A model generated the notes under the pieces. The model did no database searches and was not told where the DNA came from. It worked only from the letters and a program-made list of their open reading frames with translations. Made by a program: the position numbers and the translations under genes. Below are positions 8,397 to 18,202 of a DNA stretch of 64,000 bases, piece by piece. Origin of the DNA: an uncultured Oscillospiraceae bacterium (GTDB lineage Bacteria; Bacillota; Clostridia; Oscillospirales; Oscillospiraceae); NCBI GenBank assembly GCA_947627325.1, contig CANQVO010000008.1, positions 44,218 through 108,217 on the forward strand, written 5' to 3'. How positions within the stretch are numbered: position 1 is the first letter of the stretch; every line of letters begins with the position of its first letter.

Positions 8397-9230
8397 ATGG
8401 CTATCAAGACGTTTAAGCCCACCACGCCCTCCCGCCGCCACATGACCGTGAGCGCCTTTGAGGGCATCGACAAGAAGGCCAAGCCCGAGCGCAGCCTGCT
8501 GGAGCCGCTGAAGAAGCACGCCGGCCGCAACAGCTACGGCCGCATCACCGTCCGCCACCACGGCGGCGGCAACAAGAAGAAGTACCGGGTCATCGACTTC
8601 AAGCGGGACAAGGAGGGGACCGCCAAGGTCATCAACCTCCAGTACGACCCCAACCGCTCCGCCAACATCGCCCTCATCGAGTATGAGGACGGGGAGCGCC
8701 GGTATATCCTGGCCCCCGTGGGCCTGAAGGCCGGGCACATCATCATGACCGGCGAGCACGCCGACATTCTCCCCGGCAACTGCCTGCCCATCAGCCGCAT
8801 CCCCGTGGGTGAGCTGATCCACTGCATCGAGCTCTATCCCGGCAAGGGCGCCCAGCTGGTGCGCTCCGCCGGTGTGGCCGCCCAGCTGATGGCCAAGGAG
8901 AACGGCATGGCCCAGGTCCGCCTCCCCTCCGGCGAGGTCCGCTATATCCGGGAGGAGTGCAAGGCCACCATCGGCCAGGTGGGCAACGCCGACTGGGCCA
9001 ACATCCAGATCGGCAAGGCCGGCCGCAAGCGCCACATGGGCTGGCGGCCCACCGTCCGCGGCTCGGTCATGAACCCCAACGACCACCCCCACGGCGGCGG
9101 CGAGGGCAAGAGCCCCGTGGGCCGTCCCGGCCCGGTCACCCCCTGGGGCAAGCCGGCCATGGGCTACAAGACCCGCAAGAAGAAGAACCGCACCGAGCAG
9201 TTCATCGTCAAGCACCGCAACGCGAAGTGA
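8397..9230 (+). CDS. rplB: 50S ribosomal protein L2
   Basis: A 277-residue L2, needed for subunit association and peptidyl transferase assembly. It starts [17 protein letters not shown]. It retains the C-terminal [16 protein letters not shown] segment with the critical His. Length is normal. Confidence 0.97.
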   Translation: MAIKTFKPTTPSRRHMTVSAFEGIDKKAKPERSLLEPLKKHAGRNSYGRITVRHHGGGNKKKYRVIDFKRDKEGTAKVINLQYDPNRSANIALIEYEDGERRYILAPVGLKAGHIIMTGEHADILPGNCLPISRIPVGELIHCIELYPGKGAQLVRSAGVAAQLMAKENGMAQVRLPSGEVRYIREECKATIGQVGNADWANIQIGKAGRKRHMGWRPTVRGSVMNPNDHPHGGGEGKSPVGRPGPVTPWGKPAMGYKTRKKKNRTEQFIVKHRNAK

Positions 9231-9248
9231 GAAAGGAGCGTGTAAAAT

Positions 9249-9521
9249 ATGTCCAGAAGCATCAAGAAAGGCCCGTTTTGCGCTCCCGAGCTGCTCAAGC
9301 GCGTGGATGAGCTGAACAAGGCCAACGACAAGAAGGTCCTGAAGACCTGGAGTCGTGCCAGCACCATCTTCCCCTCCTTTGTGGGCCACACCTTCGCCGT
9401 TCACGACGGACGCAAGCACGTCCCCGTCTACGTCACCGAGGACATGGTGGGCCACAAGCTGGGCGAGTTTGCCCCCACCCGGACCTTCAAGGGTCACTCG
9501 GGCACCAAGACCGGGCAGTAA
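9249..9521 (+). CDS. rpsS: 30S ribosomal protein S19
   Basis: A 90-residue S19, a 30S head protein that pairs with S13. It starts [10 protein letters not shown] and contains the conserved [23 protein letters not shown] region. It is in tight operon spacing with rplB and rplV. Confidence 0.97.
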   Translation: MSRSIKKGPFCAPELLKRVDELNKANDKKVLKTWSRASTIFPSFVGHTFAVHDGRKHVPVYVTEDMVGHKLGEFAPTRTFKGHSGTKTGQ

Positions 9522-9536
9522 GGAGGGCTTAGAGTA

Positions 9537-9869
9537 ATGGAAGCGAAAGCTAGTGTGAAATACGTTCGCATCTCCACCCGCAAGGTGGGCATCGTGTGCG
9601 ATCTGATCCGGGGCAAGGGGACCAAGGAGGCCGCCGCCATCCTGGCCAACGTCCCCAAGTCCGCCTGTGAGCCCCTCCAGAAGCTCCTCAAGAGCGCCTG
9701 CGCCAACGCGGAGAACAACCACAACATGGACCCCGAGAAGCTCTACGTCTCCGAGGTCTACGCCACCCCCGGGCCCATCATCAAGCGGATGCGCCCCCGG
9801 GCCCAGGGCAGAGGGTTCCGCATCAACAAGCGCACCAGCCACATCACCCTCGCGGTGAAAGAGCGCTAA
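9537..9869 (+). CDS. rplV: 50S ribosomal protein L22
   Basis: A 110-residue L22, which binds 23S rRNA and lines the exit tunnel. The C-terminal beta-hairpin ([20 protein letters not shown]) is intact. It has a normal length and a strong AGGAGG site. Confidence 0.97.
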   Translation: MEAKASVKYVRISTRKVGIVCDLIRGKGTKEAAAILANVPKSACEPLQKLLKSACANAENNHNMDPEKLYVSEVYATPGPIIKRMRPRAQGRGFRINKRTSHITLAVKER

Positions 9870-9884
9870 GGGAGGAGGAAGAAT

Positions 9885-10799
9885 ATGGGACAGAAAGTCA
9901 ATCCCCACGGCCTGCGCGTGGGCGTCATCAAGGATTGGGACTCCCGTTGGTTCGCCTCCAATGAGAAGGTCGGCGACCTGCTGGTGGAGGACTACAATCT
10001 CCGCAAGGACCTGAAAAAACAGCTCTACGCCGCCGGCGTCCCCCAGATCGAGATCGAGCGCCGGGGCGACAACAAGGTGGTCATCTACCTCCACTGCGCC
10101 CGGCCCGGCGTCATCATCGGCAAGGGCGGCGAGGACATCGAGAAGCTCCGCCTCCAGCTGGAGAAGCGCCTGGGCAAGAGCGTGGCGCTGAACATCGTGG
10201 AGGTCAAGAACCCCGACACCAACGCCCAGCTGGTGGCTGAGAACATCGCCCAGCAGTTGGAGAAGCGCATCGGCTTCCGCCGGGCCATGAAGAACGCCAT
10301 GGGCCGGGCCATGCGGATGGGCGCGCTGGGCATCAAGACCAGCTGCTCCGGCCGCCTGGGCGGCGCGGAGATCGCCCGCACCGAGCACTACCACGACGGC
10401 ACCATCCCCCTCCAGACCCTCCGGGCCGACATTGACTACGGCTTCGCCGAGGCCGCCACCACCTATGGCCGCATCGGCGTGAAGGTCTGGATCTACAAGG
10501 GCGAGGTGCTCAGCCAGACCCTGCGGACCACCCCCCGCACCATGGACACCACCAAGCCCCTGGAGCGCCGGGATCGCCGGGACCGGCGGGACCGCCGGGA
10601 CGGTGACCGCCGGGGCCCCGGTGGGGACCGCCGCGGCCCCGGTGGCCGGGACGATCGCCGGGGCGGCCGCTTTGGCGACCGTCGGCCCGCCGGGCCCGTC
10701 TATCAGGCCCGCCCGGTGGTGGCCGCGCCCAAGCCCGCCCCCGCGCCCGCCGAGGCCCCTGCTGAGGCCGTGACTCCCGAGGAAGGAGGACAGGAATAA
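9885..10799 (+). CDS. rpsC: 30S ribosomal protein S3 with long charged tail
   Basis: A 304-residue S3 with an N-terminal KH domain ([12 protein letters not shown] at about 70-81) and the usual C-terminal S3 domain to about residue 215. Beyond that is a roughly 90-residue extension: first Arg/Asp repeats ([12 protein letters not shown], then [13 protein letters not shown]), then a Pro/Ala-rich stretch ending GGQE. Shorter tails are known in Clostridia, so this is an enlargement rather than a new domain. The stop overlaps the rplP start as TAATG. Confidence 0.95.
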   Translation: MGQKVNPHGLRVGVIKDWDSRWFASNEKVGDLLVEDYNLRKDLKKQLYAAGVPQIEIERRGDNKVVIYLHCARPGVIIGKGGEDIEKLRLQLEKRLGKSVALNIVEVKNPDTNAQLVAENIAQQLEKRIGFRRAMKNAMGRAMRMGALGIKTSCSGRLGGAEIARTEHYHDGTIPLQTLRADIDYGFAEAATTYGRIGVKVWIYKGEVLSQTLRTTPRTMDTTKPLERRDRRDRRDRRDGDRRGPGGDRRGPGGRDDRRGGRFGDRRPAGPVYQARPVVAAPKPAPAPAEAPAEAVTPEEGGQE

Positions 10800-11308
10800 T
10801 GCTGCTGCCCAAGAGAGTGAAATACCGCCGCGTTCACCGCGGCCGGATGAAGGGCAAGGCCACCCGAGGCAACACCGTCACCTACGGTGAGTACGGCCTC
10901 CAGGCCATCGAGCCCGCGTGGATCACCAGCAACCAGATCGAGGCCGCCCGTATCGCCATGACCCGCTACACCAAGCGCGGCGGTAAGGTGTGGATCAAGA
11001 TCTTCCCCGACAAGCCCATCACTGAGAAGCCCGCCGAGACCCGTATGGGCTCCGGCAAGGGCTCCCCGGAGTACTGGGTGGCCGTGGTCAAGCCCGGCCG
11101 CGTCATGTTCGAGATCGCCGGCGTCACCGACGACGTGGCCCGTGAGGCCCTGCGTCTGGCCTCCCACAAGCTGCCGGTGAAGTGCAAGATCATCGCCCGG
11201 GAGGGCGAGATGCCCCAGCCCCTCCCCGTCGCGCCCCCCCAGGTGGAGGACGAGACTGTGGAGGCGCCCGCCGCGGCGAGCGAGGACCAGGAGAAGGGTG
11301 GTGAATGA
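10799..11308 (+). CDS. rplP: 50S ribosomal protein L16 with acidic C-terminal tail
   Basis: A 169-residue L16, which positions tRNA at the A-site side of the 50S. The [19 protein letters not shown] start and [18 protein letters not shown] segment are canonical. Family members usually end near residue 140. Here about 28 extra residues (rich in Pro, Glu, Val and Ala) follow. The gene overlaps rpsC (TAATG) and rpmC (ATGA). Confidence 0.96.
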   Translation: MLLPKRVKYRRVHRGRMKGKATRGNTVTYGEYGLQAIEPAWITSNQIEAARIAMTRYTKRGGKVWIKIFPDKPITEKPAETRMGSGKGSPEYWVAVVKPGRVMFEIAGVTDDVAREALRLASHKLPVKCKIIAREGEMPQPLPVAPPQVEDETVEAPAAASEDQEKGGE

Positions 11309-11508
11309 AGATGAAGGCCAGTGAAGTTCGCAAAATGAGCGCCAAGGAGCTGGAGAGCAAGCTGGTGGAGCTGAAGAAGGACCTGTTCAACCTTCGTCTT
11401 CAGCACGCCACCAACCAGCTGGACAACCCCATCCGCATCGCCCAGGTCAAGCGGGACATCGCCCGGGTGAAGACCATCATCCGCCAGCAAGAGCTGGCAA
11501 GCCGATAA
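11305..11508 (+). CDS. rpmC: 50S ribosomal protein L29
   Basis: A 67-residue two-helix L29 next to the tunnel exit. The [21 protein letters not shown] motif is typical. Its ATG overlaps the rplP stop, and it starts [16 protein letters not shown]. Confidence 0.96.
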   Translation: MKMKASEVRKMSAKELESKLVELKKDLFNLRLQHATNQLDNPIRIAQVKRDIARVKTIIRQQELASR

Positions 11509-11525
11509 GAAGGAGGAAATGAACC

Positions 11526-11786
11526 GTGGAAAACAGGACTTCTTCCCGTAAGACCAGAGTCGGCCTGGTGGTCTCCGATAAGATGGACAAGACCGTTGTG
11601 GTAGCCATCGCCGACCGCGTGGCCCACCCTCTGTACAAGAAGATCGTCAAGCGGACCTACAAGCTCAAGGCCCATGACGAGCAGAACTCCTGCGGCGTGG
11701 GCGACCGCGTCCGCGTCATGGAGACCCGGCCCCTCAGCAAGGATAAGCGCTGGAGAGTCGTGGAAATCATCGAGAAGGCGAAGTAA
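11526..11786 (+). CDS. rpsQ: 30S ribosomal protein S17
   Basis: An 86-residue OB-fold S17, a primary 16S rRNA binder. Motifs include [15 protein letters not shown] and [20 protein letters not shown]. The GTG start at 11526 follows AAGGAGG. Confidence 0.96.
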   Translation: MENRTSSRKTRVGLVVSDKMDKTVVVAIADRVAHPLYKKIVKRTYKLKAHDEQNSCGVGDRVRVMETRPLSKDKRWRVVEIIEKAK

Positions 11787-11798
11787 GGAGGTGCCAGT

Positions 11799-12167
11799 AT
11801 GATCCAACAGGAAAGCTATCTGAAGGTTGCCGATAATACCGGCGCCAAGGAGATCAAGACCATCCGCGTGCTGGGCGGCTCCCGCCGCAAGTTCGGCAAC
11901 ATCGGCGACGTGGTGGTGGCCTCTGTCCGCAAGGCCCAGCCCGGCGGCCAGGTGAAGAAGGGCGAGGTGGTCCGCGCCGTCATCGTCCGCTCCAGCCGGG
12001 GCGTCCGCCGCGCCGACGGCAGCTACGTCCGCTTTGACGACAACGCCGCCGTCCTCATCCGGGACGACAAGAACCCCCGCGGGACCCGTATCTTTGGGCC
12101 GGTGGCCCGGGAGCTCCGGGACAAGGATTACATGAAGATCCTGTCCCTGGCCCCCGAAGTGCTGTAA
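11799..12167 (+). CDS. rplN: 50S ribosomal protein L14
   Basis: A 122-residue L14, part of the inter-subunit bridge with 16S rRNA and the site of RsfS binding. It starts [19 protein letters not shown] and ends SLAPEVL, the standard form. Confidence 0.97.
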   Translation: MIQQESYLKVADNTGAKEIKTIRVLGGSRRKFGNIGDVVVASVRKAQPGGQVKKGEVVRAVIVRSSRGVRRADGSYVRFDDNAAVLIRDDKNPRGTRIFGPVARELRDKDYMKILSLAPEVL

Positions 12168-12184
12168 GAGGGGGGTAGAGAGCG

Positions 12185-12517
12185 ATGAACAAACTGAACA
12201 TCAAGAAGGGCGACACCGTCGTGCGTATCTCCGGGGACGCGACCAAGGACAAGGGTATGGCCGGTCACAAGGGGAAGGTGCTGGAGGTCATGCCCGAGGA
12301 GCGCAAGGTGATCGTGGAGGGCATGAACATGGTCTCCCGCCACACCAAGCCCCGCCAGCAGGGCGAGCAGGGCGGCATCATCAAGAAGGAAGCCCCCCTC
12401 TACGCCTGCAAGGTCCAGGTGGTCTGCCCCAAGTGCGGCAAGCCCACCCGGGTGGGTCACAAGGTGACCGACGGCAAGAAGGCCCGCGTCTGCAAGAAGT
12501 GCGGCGCGGAGATCTGA
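12185..12517 (+). CDS. rplX: 50S ribosomal protein L24
   Basis: A 110-residue L24, an assembly-initiating 50S protein with a KOW motif near its N-terminus ([18 protein letters not shown]). The C-terminus carries two CxxC pairs (CPKCG and CKKCG), the usual zinc-ribbon-like bacterial L24 end. Confidence 0.96.
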   Translation: MNKLNIKKGDTVVRISGDATKDKGMAGHKGKVLEVMPEERKVIVEGMNMVSRHTKPRQQGEQGGIIKKEAPLYACKVQVVCPKCGKPTRVGHKVTDGKKARVCKKCGAEI

Positions 12518-12534
12518 GAAAGGAGGGAAAACCA

Positions 12535-13374
12535 ATGGCTGAGAACAAGACTGATAAGGTCAAGGAGGCGGTGGAAGCCGCCGTGGAAAAGGCCGCCGAG
12601 GACGTGAAGGAGAAGGCCGCCGAGGTGGCCGAGGACGTGAAGGAGAAAGCCGCCGAGGTCAAGGCCAAGGCGAAGGTCGCCAAGGCCAAGGCCGAGGAGG
12701 CCGTGGAGGACGTGAAGGAAAAGGCCGCCGAAGTGGCCGAGGACGTGAAGGAGAAGGCCGCGGAGGTCAAGGCCAAGGCGAAGGCCGCCAAGGCCAAGGC
12801 GGAGGAGAAGTCCGCCGCCGACACCGACGGTATGCCCAACCTGAAGGCCCGCTACGTCAAGGAAGTGGCCCCCGAGCTGATGAAGAAGTTCGGCTACAAG
12901 TCCGTGATGCAGATCCCCAAGATCGAGAAGATCGTGGTCAACTGCGCCTGCGGCGAGGCCCGGGACAACTCCAAGGTCCTGGAGGCCGTGGTGGGCGACC
13001 TGGCCGCCATCACCGGCCAGAAGCCGGTCATCACCAAGGCCAAGAAGTCGGTGGCCAACTTCAAGCTCCGCGAGGGGATGCCCATCGGCGCCAAGGTGAC
13101 CCTCCGCTCCAACAAGATGTGGGAGTTCCTGGACCGCCTGTTCAGCGTGGCGCTGCCCCGCGTGCGTGACTTCCGGGGCATCAACCCCAATTCCTTCGAC
13201 GGCCGGGGCAACTACGCCCTGGGTCTGAAGGAGCAGCTGATCTTCCCCGAGATCGACTACGACAAGATCGACAAGATCCGGGGCATGGACGTGATCATCT
13301 GCACCACCGCCAACACCGATGAGGAGGGCCGGGCTCTGCTGGAGCTCATCGGCGCCCCCTTCATCCGCAGCTGA
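12535..13374 (+). CDS. rplE: 50S ribosomal protein L5 with 99-residue repetitive N-terminal extension
   Basis: A 279-residue L5. Residues 100-279 are a complete, normal L5 (start [21 protein letters not shown], ending GAPFIRS) that binds 5S rRNA in the central protuberance. Residues 1-99 are an added Lys/Ala/Glu/Val-rich segment of near-11-residue periodicity (units like [11 protein letters not shown] and [13 protein letters not shown]), resembling LEA, apolipoprotein or histone-H1-like amphipathic helices. A 108-bp tandem duplication is visible. ATG 12535 has an ideal AAAGGAGGG site, whereas internal ATG 12832 has no clear one, so the extension is probably translated. Cleavage after translation is possible. 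Confidence 0.9.
   Translation: MAENKTDKVKEAVEAAVEKAAEDVKEKAAEVAEDVKEKAAEVKAKAKVAKAKAEEAVEDVKEKAAEVAEDVKEKAAEVKAKAKAAKAKAEEKSAADTDGMPNLKARYVKEVAPELMKKFGYKSVMQIPKIEKIVVNCACGEARDNSKVLEAVVGDLAAITGQKPVITKAKKSVANFKLREGMPIGAKVTLRSNKMWEFLDRLFSVALPRVRDFRGINPNSFDGRGNYALGLKEQLIFPEIDYDKIDKIRGMDVIICTTANTDEEGRALLELIGAPFIRS
12598..12813 (+). repeat. Tandem 108-bp repeat inside the L5 extension
   Basis: Two in-frame copies begin at GAGGACGTGAAGGA, at 12598 and 12706, exactly 108 bp (36 codons) apart. Each copy contains a smaller internal repeat encoding [10 protein letters not shown] twice. The copies differ at a few synonymous or conservative positions (for example V versus A in KAKAK[V/A]AKAKAEE), so the duplication is not brand new. 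Confidence 0.85.
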
Positions 13375-13391
13375 GAAAGGAGAGCGGAACA

Positions 13392-13577
13392 ATGGCGAAG
13401 AAATCCATGATCCTGAAGCAGCAGGCCAAGCCCAAGTTCTCCACTCGGCGCTACAACCGCTGCAAGATCTGCGGCCGCCCCCACGCCTACCTCCGGGACT
13501 ACGGCATCTGCCGTATCTGCTTCCGGGAGCTGGCTTACAAAGGTCAAATTCCTGGGGTCAAGAAGGCGAGCTGGTAA
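13392..13577 (+). CDS. rpsZ: 30S ribosomal protein S14, zinc-type
   Basis: A 61-residue S14 of the short zinc-binding (type Z) form, with Cys at residues 24, 27, 40 and 43 in CKICG...CRICF. It sits in the 30S head. It has the normal operon position after L5 and the standard type Z length. Confidence 0.96.
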   Translation: MAKKSMILKQQAKPKFSTRRYNRCKICGRPHAYLRDYGICRICFRELAYKGQIPGVKKASW

Positions 13578-13707
13578 CACCAGCCCGCCTCTCCCCGGTT
13601 TTTGAAACATTTCCCCCGCCGTCGGCAACAGGTCGGGACGGTGCCTAAGCCCAGATACCTTGCCGGCGCACCGGCGAGAGCCGGTAATCTTAATAGGAGG
13701 TAATCTC
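13578..13707 (+). promoter_or_regulatory. rpsZ-rpsH intergenic region with two stem-loops
   Basis: A 130-bp non-coding gap with two clear potential hairpins: CCGTC...GACGG at about 13620-13640, and GCCGG-CGCA-CCGGC followed by GAGAGCCGG at about 13663-13686. A perfect AGGAGGTAA ribosome binding site for rpsH follows. S8 is a known translational repressor in spc operons, so an S8-binding element is plausible but unproven. Confidence 0.35.
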
Positions 13708-14106
13708 ATGCAGATCACAGACCCCATTGCGGATATGCTGACCCGCATCCGCAACGCGTCCAACGCCGGGCATGAAACGGTGGACGTGCCCGCCAGCAAC
13801 ATGAAGAAGTCCATCGCGCAGATCCTCCTCGACGAGGGCTATATCAAGAACTACCAGCTCATCGAGGACAATATGCAGGGGATCATCCACATCACCCTGA
13901 AGTACAATGCCAACAAGGAGAAGGCCATCACCAATCTCCGCCGCGTCAGCAAGCCCGGCCTGCGGGTGTACGCCGGCGCGGACGAGCTGCCCCGGGTCAT
14001 CCGCGGCCTTGGGATCGCCATCATCTCCACGTCCAAGGGCGTCATGACCGACAAGGCCGCGCGGGCGGCCCACGTCGGCGGCGAAGTCCTGGCGTTCGTG
14101 TGGTAA
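13708..14106 (+). CDS. rpsH: 30S ribosomal protein S8
   Basis: A 132-residue S8, a primary 16S rRNA binder in the platform. It starts [18 protein letters not shown] and ends [29 protein letters not shown] 13708 was preferred over upstream in-frame starts because it follows AGGAGGTAATCTC and matches the family N-terminus. Confidence 0.96.
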   Translation: MQITDPIADMLTRIRNASNAGHETVDVPASNMKKSIAQILLDEGYIKNYQLIEDNMQGIIHITLKYNANKEKAITNLRRVSKPGLRVYAGADELPRVIRGLGIAIISTSKGVMTDKAARAAHVGGEVLAFVW

Positions 14107-14121
14107 GGGAGGGCGAAGCGT

Positions 14122-14670
14122 ATGTCGAGAATTGGTAGAATGCCCATCGACCTCCCCGCCGGTGTGGAGGTGAAGGTGGGCGAGAACAACCACGTCACCG
14201 TCAAGGGCCCCAAGGGCACCCTGGAGCGGGACCTGAGCCCCGTTATCGCCATCCAGCAGGAGGGCAACGTGGTCCACGTGACCCGTCCCAACGATCTCAA
14301 GGAGAGCCGCAGTCTCCACGGCCTGACCCGGACCCTGCTCAACAACATGGTCGTGGGCGTCACCGAGGGGTTCAAGAAGACCCTGGACGTGAACGGCGTG
14401 GGCTACCGCGTGGCCATGGAGGGCGGCAAGTTGGTCATGAACCTGGGCTATTCCCACCAGGTGACCATGGAGGCCCCCGAGGGCATCACCCTGGAGACCC
14501 CCACCCCCAACCAGATCGTGGTCAGCGGCTCTGACAAACAGCGCGTGGGTCAGTTCGCCGCCGAGATCAGAGAGAAACGTCCGCCCGAGCCCTACAAGGG
14601 CAAGGGGATCAAATACACCGACGAGGTCATCCGCCGCAAGGAAGGCAAGACCGGCGTGAAGAAGAAGTAA
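14122..14670 (+). CDS. rplF: 50S ribosomal protein L6
   Basis: A 182-residue L6 with two alpha/beta repeats, near the factor-binding site. Motifs include [15 protein letters not shown] at the start and the C-terminal [24 protein letters not shown]. Length is normal. Confidence 0.97.
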   Translation: MSRIGRMPIDLPAGVEVKVGENNHVTVKGPKGTLERDLSPVIAIQQEGNVVHVTRPNDLKESRSLHGLTRTLLNNMVVGVTEGFKKTLDVNGVGYRVAMEGGKLVMNLGYSHQVTMEAPEGITLETPTPNQIVVSGSDKQRVGQFAAEIREKRPPEPYKGKGIKYTDEVIRRKEGKTGVKKK

Positions 14671-14686
14671 GGAGGTGCCATAAGCT

Positions 14687-15046
14687 ATGATCAAGAAGAT
14701 CGATACCAACGCTCAGCGGCTGCGCCGCCACAAGCGGGTCCGCGCCAAGATCAGCGGCACCCCCGAGCGTCCCCGTCTGAACGTGTTCCGCAGCGAGACC
14801 AACATCTACGCCCAGGTCATCGACGACGTCAACGGCGTGACCCTCTGCTCCGCCTCCTCCCTGGAGAAGGGCTTTGACGGTCTGGGCTGCAACAAGGACG
14901 CCGCCAAGAAGGTGGGCCAGACCGTGGCCGAGCGGGCCAAGGCCAAGGGCATCACCACCGTGGTCTTCGACCGGGGCGGCTATGTCTACCACGGCCGGGT
15001 CCAGGCCCTGGCCGAGGGCGCCCGCGAGGGCGGCCTGGAGTTTTAA
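14687..15046 (+). CDS. rplR: 50S ribosomal protein L18
   Basis: A 119-residue L18, a 5S rRNA-binding protein of the central protuberance and partner of L5. It contains [20 protein letters not shown] and [28 protein letters not shown], both typical. Confidence 0.97.
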   Translation: MIKKIDTNAQRLRRHKRVRAKISGTPERPRLNVFRSETNIYAQVIDDVNGVTLCSASSLEKGFDGLGCNKDAAKKVGQTVAERAKAKGITTVVFDRGGYVYHGRVQALAEGAREGGLEF

Positions 15047-15062
15047 GGGAGGAGGATGAGAT

Positions 15063-15563
15063 ATGCCTAAGTTTGAAAAAGAGCAGAGCGAGTTCAGCGA
15101 GAAGCTGGTCTACCTGAACCGCGTTTCCAAGACCGTCAAGGGCGGCCGCGTGGCCAAGTTCACCGCCCTCATGGTCATCGGCGACGAGAAGGGCCGCGTG
15201 GGCTTTGGCACCGGCAAGGCCGCCGAGGTCCCCGAGGCCATCCGCAAGGGCATCGAGGACGCCAAGAAGAACCTGACCACCGTCACCCTCGCCGGAACCA
15301 CCATCCCCCATGAGATCATCGGGGAGTTCGGCGCCGGCCGGGTCCTTCTCAAGCCCGCCGCCCCCGGCACCGGCATCATCGCCGGCGGCCCGGTCCGCGC
15401 GGTGATGGAGGCCGCCGGCATCCGGGACATCCGGGCCAAGTGCCTGCGCTCCAACAACCCCCAGAACGTGGTCTCCGCCACCTTTGAGGGGCTGAAGGCG
15501 CTTCGCAGCCCCGAGCAGGTCGCCAAGACCCGGGGCAAGAGCGTGGAAGAAATCATCGGTTAA
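15063..15563 (+). CDS. rpsE: 30S ribosomal protein S5
   Basis: A 166-residue S5, involved in decoding fidelity. The N-terminal dsRBD-like domain has the [16 protein letters not shown] segment (here [20 protein letters not shown]). It is followed by [17 protein letters not shown] and the C-terminal domain. Confidence 0.97.
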   Translation: MPKFEKEQSEFSEKLVYLNRVSKTVKGGRVAKFTALMVIGDEKGRVGFGTGKAAEVPEAIRKGIEDAKKNLTTVTLAGTTIPHEIIGEFGAGRVLLKPAAPGTGIIAGGPVRAVMEAAGIRDIRAKCLRSNNPQNVVSATFEGLKALRSPEQVAKTRGKSVEEIIG

Positions 15564-15576
15564 GGAGGGTCGTAAC

Positions 15577-15759
15577 ATGGCTAAGCTGAACATCACTCTG
15601 GTCAAGAGCCTGAACGGCCGCCTTGCCAAGCACAAGGCCACCGCCGAGGCTCTGGGCCTGCGGAAGATCGGGGACGCCACCGTGCAGCCCGACAACGCCG
15701 CTACCCGGGGCAAGATCGCCCTGATCGGTTACCTCCTTCAGGTGACCGAGGAAAAGTAA
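15577..15759 (+). CDS. rpmD: 50S ribosomal protein L30
   Basis: A 60-residue bacterial-type L30 ([29 protein letters not shown] core). It lies between S5 and L15 as expected and has an AAGGAGG site. Confidence 0.96.
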   Translation: MAKLNITLVKSLNGRLAKHKATAEALGLRKIGDATVQPDNAATRGKIALIGYLLQVTEEK

Positions 15760-15772
15760 GGAGGCGCCAGAA

Positions 15773-16213
15773 ATGAATTTGCATGATCTCTCCCCCGCCC
15801 CTGGCTCCACCCAGGTGGGCAAGCGCAAGGGCCGGGGCGCCGGCACCGGCAACGGCAAGACCGCCGGCCGGGGCCATAAGGGCCAGTGGGCCCGCTCCGG
15901 CGGCGGCGTGCGCGTGGGCTTTGAGGGCGGCCAGATGCCCCTGGCCCGCCGGGTGCCCAAACGGGGCTTCAACAACATCTTCGCCAAGCCCCTGGAGGCC
16001 ATCAACGTGGCCAGCCTGAACAAGTTTGACGACGGTGCCACCGTCAACGTCTGCGACCTGCTGGACAAGGGGATCCTCTCCAAGTGCGAGCACGGGGTCA
16101 AGGTGCTGGGCAACGGGACGCTCACCAAGAAGCTGACCGTTCGGGCCTCCGCCTTCTCCGCCTCCGCCAAGGAAAAGATCGAAGCGGCGGGCGGAAAGGC
16201 CGAGGTGATTTGA
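15773..16213 (+). CDS. rplO: 50S ribosomal protein L15
   Basis: A 146-residue L15 that binds 23S rRNA late in assembly. It starts [22 protein letters not shown] and has the Gly/Arg-rich [18 protein letters not shown] segment. The gene ends 1 bp before the TTG of secY. Confidence 0.97.
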   Translation: MNLHDLSPAPGSTQVGKRKGRGAGTGNGKTAGRGHKGQWARSGGGVRVGFEGGQMPLARRVPKRGFNNIFAKPLEAINVASLNKFDDGATVNVCDLLDKGILSKCEHGVKVLGNGTLTKKLTVRASAFSASAKEKIEAAGGKAEVI

Positions 16214-16214
16214 G

Positions 16215-17552
16215 TTGATCACGACCATCCGTAACGCCTGGAAGATCGACGAGCTGCGCCGCAAGCTGCTGTTCACCCTCTTCGCGCTGCTCATCTTCCG
16301 CATGGGCGCGGTCATCCCCGTGCCCTTCATCAGCAGTCAGGCCCTGCAGGGCTACCTGGACGGCCAGTCGGGCACCATCTTCAGCCTGCTGAACGCCATG
16401 AGCGGCGACGCCTTTGCCCAGGCGACGGTATTCGCCCTGAGCATCCAGCCCTATATCAACAGCTCCATCATCATCGAGCTGTTGTGCATCGCCATCCCCG
16501 CCCTGGAGCGGCTGAAGAAGGAGGGCGGCGAGGAGGGCCAGAAGAAGATCGCCGCCATCACCCGCTACGCCACCGTGGCCATCGCCATTCTCCAGGGCTT
16601 TGGCTACTTCACCCTGATCCGCAACTGGAGCGCCCAGTCCACCGTCGCCCTGCTGGACACCCACGGGGTGCCTATGTGGCTGGTGGGTGTGATCGTGGTC
16701 CTGGCCTTTACCGCCGGCTCCGCCTTCCTGATGTGGCTGGGTGAGCAGATCACCGAGTTCGGCATCGGCAACGGCATCTCCATGATCCTGTTCGCCGGCA
16801 TCGTGGCCCGCTTCCCCAGCATGGTCTGGTCCATGATCACCGGCGTGCGGACCTGGCTGGCCGACCATCAGGCCGACGGCGCGCTCCACCCCGTCTTTGT
16901 CCCCCTGTTCCTCATCGGGATGCTGGCCCTGGTCATCTTCATCGTCTTCATCACCAACTCCGAGCGCCGCATCCCCGTGCAGTACGCCAAGCGGGTGGTG
17001 GGCCGGAAGATGTACGGCGGCCAGTCCACCCACCTGCCCATGAAGGTGAATATGTCCGGCGTTCTGCCCATCATCTTTGCCCAGGCCATCGCCTCCCTGC
17101 CCGCCACCATCGCCGCCTTCGCCGGCGTGACCAACAAGAGCAAGGGCTTCGGCGGCGCGCTGATGCGTCTGATGGACAGCAACGGCTGGTTCTACTGCGT
17201 GCTCTACTTCCTGCTCATCGTGGGCTTCAGCTACTTCTACTCCAGCATTCAGTTCAACCCCATTGAGGTGGCCAACAACCTGAAGAACAACGGCGGCTTC
17301 GTCCCCGGCTTCCGCCCGGGCAAGCCCACCGCGGAGTTCATCCAGAAGGTCCTGAGCAAGATCACCATGTTCGGCGCGCTGTTCCTGGCTGTGGTGGCCC
17401 TGCTGCCCATCATCACCGGCAACATCGTGGGCAACAACTCCCTGTCCATCGGCGGTACCTCCATCATCATCGTGGTGGGCGTGGCGCTGGAGACGGTGAA
17501 GGCCCTGGAGGCGCAGATGCTCATGCGCCACTACAAGGGCTTCCTGGAGTAA
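16215..17552 (+). CDS. secY: Preprotein translocase subunit SecY
   Basis: A 445-residue SecY, the channel of the Sec translocon. About ten hydrophobic segments run from LLFTLFALLIFRMGAVIPVPF near residue 20 to IIIVVGVALETVKALEAQM near the C-terminus. The plug-region motif GTIFSLLNAMSGDA is visible, as is the loop region after FVPGFRPGKPTAEFI. It starts with TTG at 16215, supported by GAGGTGATT at suitable spacing and by the family start. A TTG start may lower its translation relative to the ribosomal genes. Confidence 0.96.
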   Translation: MITTIRNAWKIDELRRKLLFTLFALLIFRMGAVIPVPFISSQALQGYLDGQSGTIFSLLNAMSGDAFAQATVFALSIQPYINSSIIIELLCIAIPALERLKKEGGEEGQKKIAAITRYATVAIAILQGFGYFTLIRNWSAQSTVALLDTHGVPMWLVGVIVVLAFTAGSAFLMWLGEQITEFGIGNGISMILFAGIVARFPSMVWSMITGVRTWLADHQADGALHPVFVPLFLIGMLALVIFIVFITNSERRIPVQYAKRVVGRKMYGGQSTHLPMKVNMSGVLPIIFAQAIASLPATIAAFAGVTNKSKGFGGALMRLMDSNGWFYCVLYFLLIVGFSYFYSSIQFNPIEVANNLKNNGGFVPGFRPGKPTAEFIQKVLSKITMFGALFLAVVALLPIITGNIVGNNSLSIGGTSIIIVVGVALETVKALEAQMLMRHYKGFLE

Positions 17553-17563
17553 GAGGTGCGGAT

Positions 17564-18199
17564 ATGAAGCTGATCTTTTTAGGCGCCCCCGGCGCCGGGA
17601 AAGGCACCCAGGCGGACATCTTCGCCGCCAAGCTGAACATCCCCACCATCTCCACCGGCAACATCCTCCGCGCCGCCATCGCCGACGGCACCGAGACCGG
17701 CAAGAAGGCGAAGTCCTATATGGACGCGGGCCAGCTGGTCCCCGACGAGGTCATTTTGAACATCGTCAAGGAGCGGCTGGAACAGCCCGACTGCCAAAAG
17801 GGCTATATCCTGGACGGGGTGCCCCGCACCCTGGCCCAGGCCCAGGCCCTGGAGGAGATGGGCATCACCTTTGATAAGGTGGTCTCCCTGGAGGTCAGCG
17901 ACGAGAGCATCGTCAGCCGCATGAGCGGCCGCCGGGTGTGCGCCAAGTGCGGCGCGCCCTACCACATCGTCGCCAAGCCCCCCAAGACCGAGGGCGTGTG
18001 CGACGCCTGCGGCGGGGCGCTGATCCAGCGCAAGGACGACGCGGCCGAGACCGTTCTGGACCGGCTTCGCGTCTACCACGCCGAGACAGAGCCCCTCAAG
18101 GCGTTCTACGCCCAGCGGGGCCTACTGGTGACGGTGAAGGGCGACGGGGGCTCCATCGAGGAGACCACCCAGGCCGTCTGTCAAGTCTTGGGCCTGTAA
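17564..18199 (+). CDS. adk: Adenylate kinase, zinc-lid form
   Basis: A 211-residue adenylate kinase (ATP + AMP to 2 ADP). The P-loop LGAPGAGKGTQ is at residues 5-15. The LID carries four Cys (CAKCG near 126 and CDACGG near 147), the zinc-binding lid of Gram-positive enzymes. It lies in the classic secY-adk-map order. Confidence 0.96.
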   Translation: MKLIFLGAPGAGKGTQADIFAAKLNIPTISTGNILRAAIADGTETGKKAKSYMDAGQLVPDEVILNIVKERLEQPDCQKGYILDGVPRTLAQAQALEEMGITFDKVVSLEVSDESIVSRMSGRRVCAKCGAPYHIVAKPPKTEGVCDACGGALIQRKDDAAETVLDRLRVYHAETEPLKAFYAQRGLLVTVKGDGGSIEETTQAVCQVLGL

Positions 18200-18202
18200 G
18201 CC

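Noticed and set aside
8013..10394. A 793-codon minus-strand frame across the ribosomal genes.
   Set aside because: It lies wholly opposite conserved ribosomal proteins and has low-complexity composition, so it is a codon-bias shadow.
12598..12813. A repeat array that could be mistaken for CRISPR or a satellite.
   Set aside because: The units are in frame, have no unique spacers, and encode a helical protein segment of L5.
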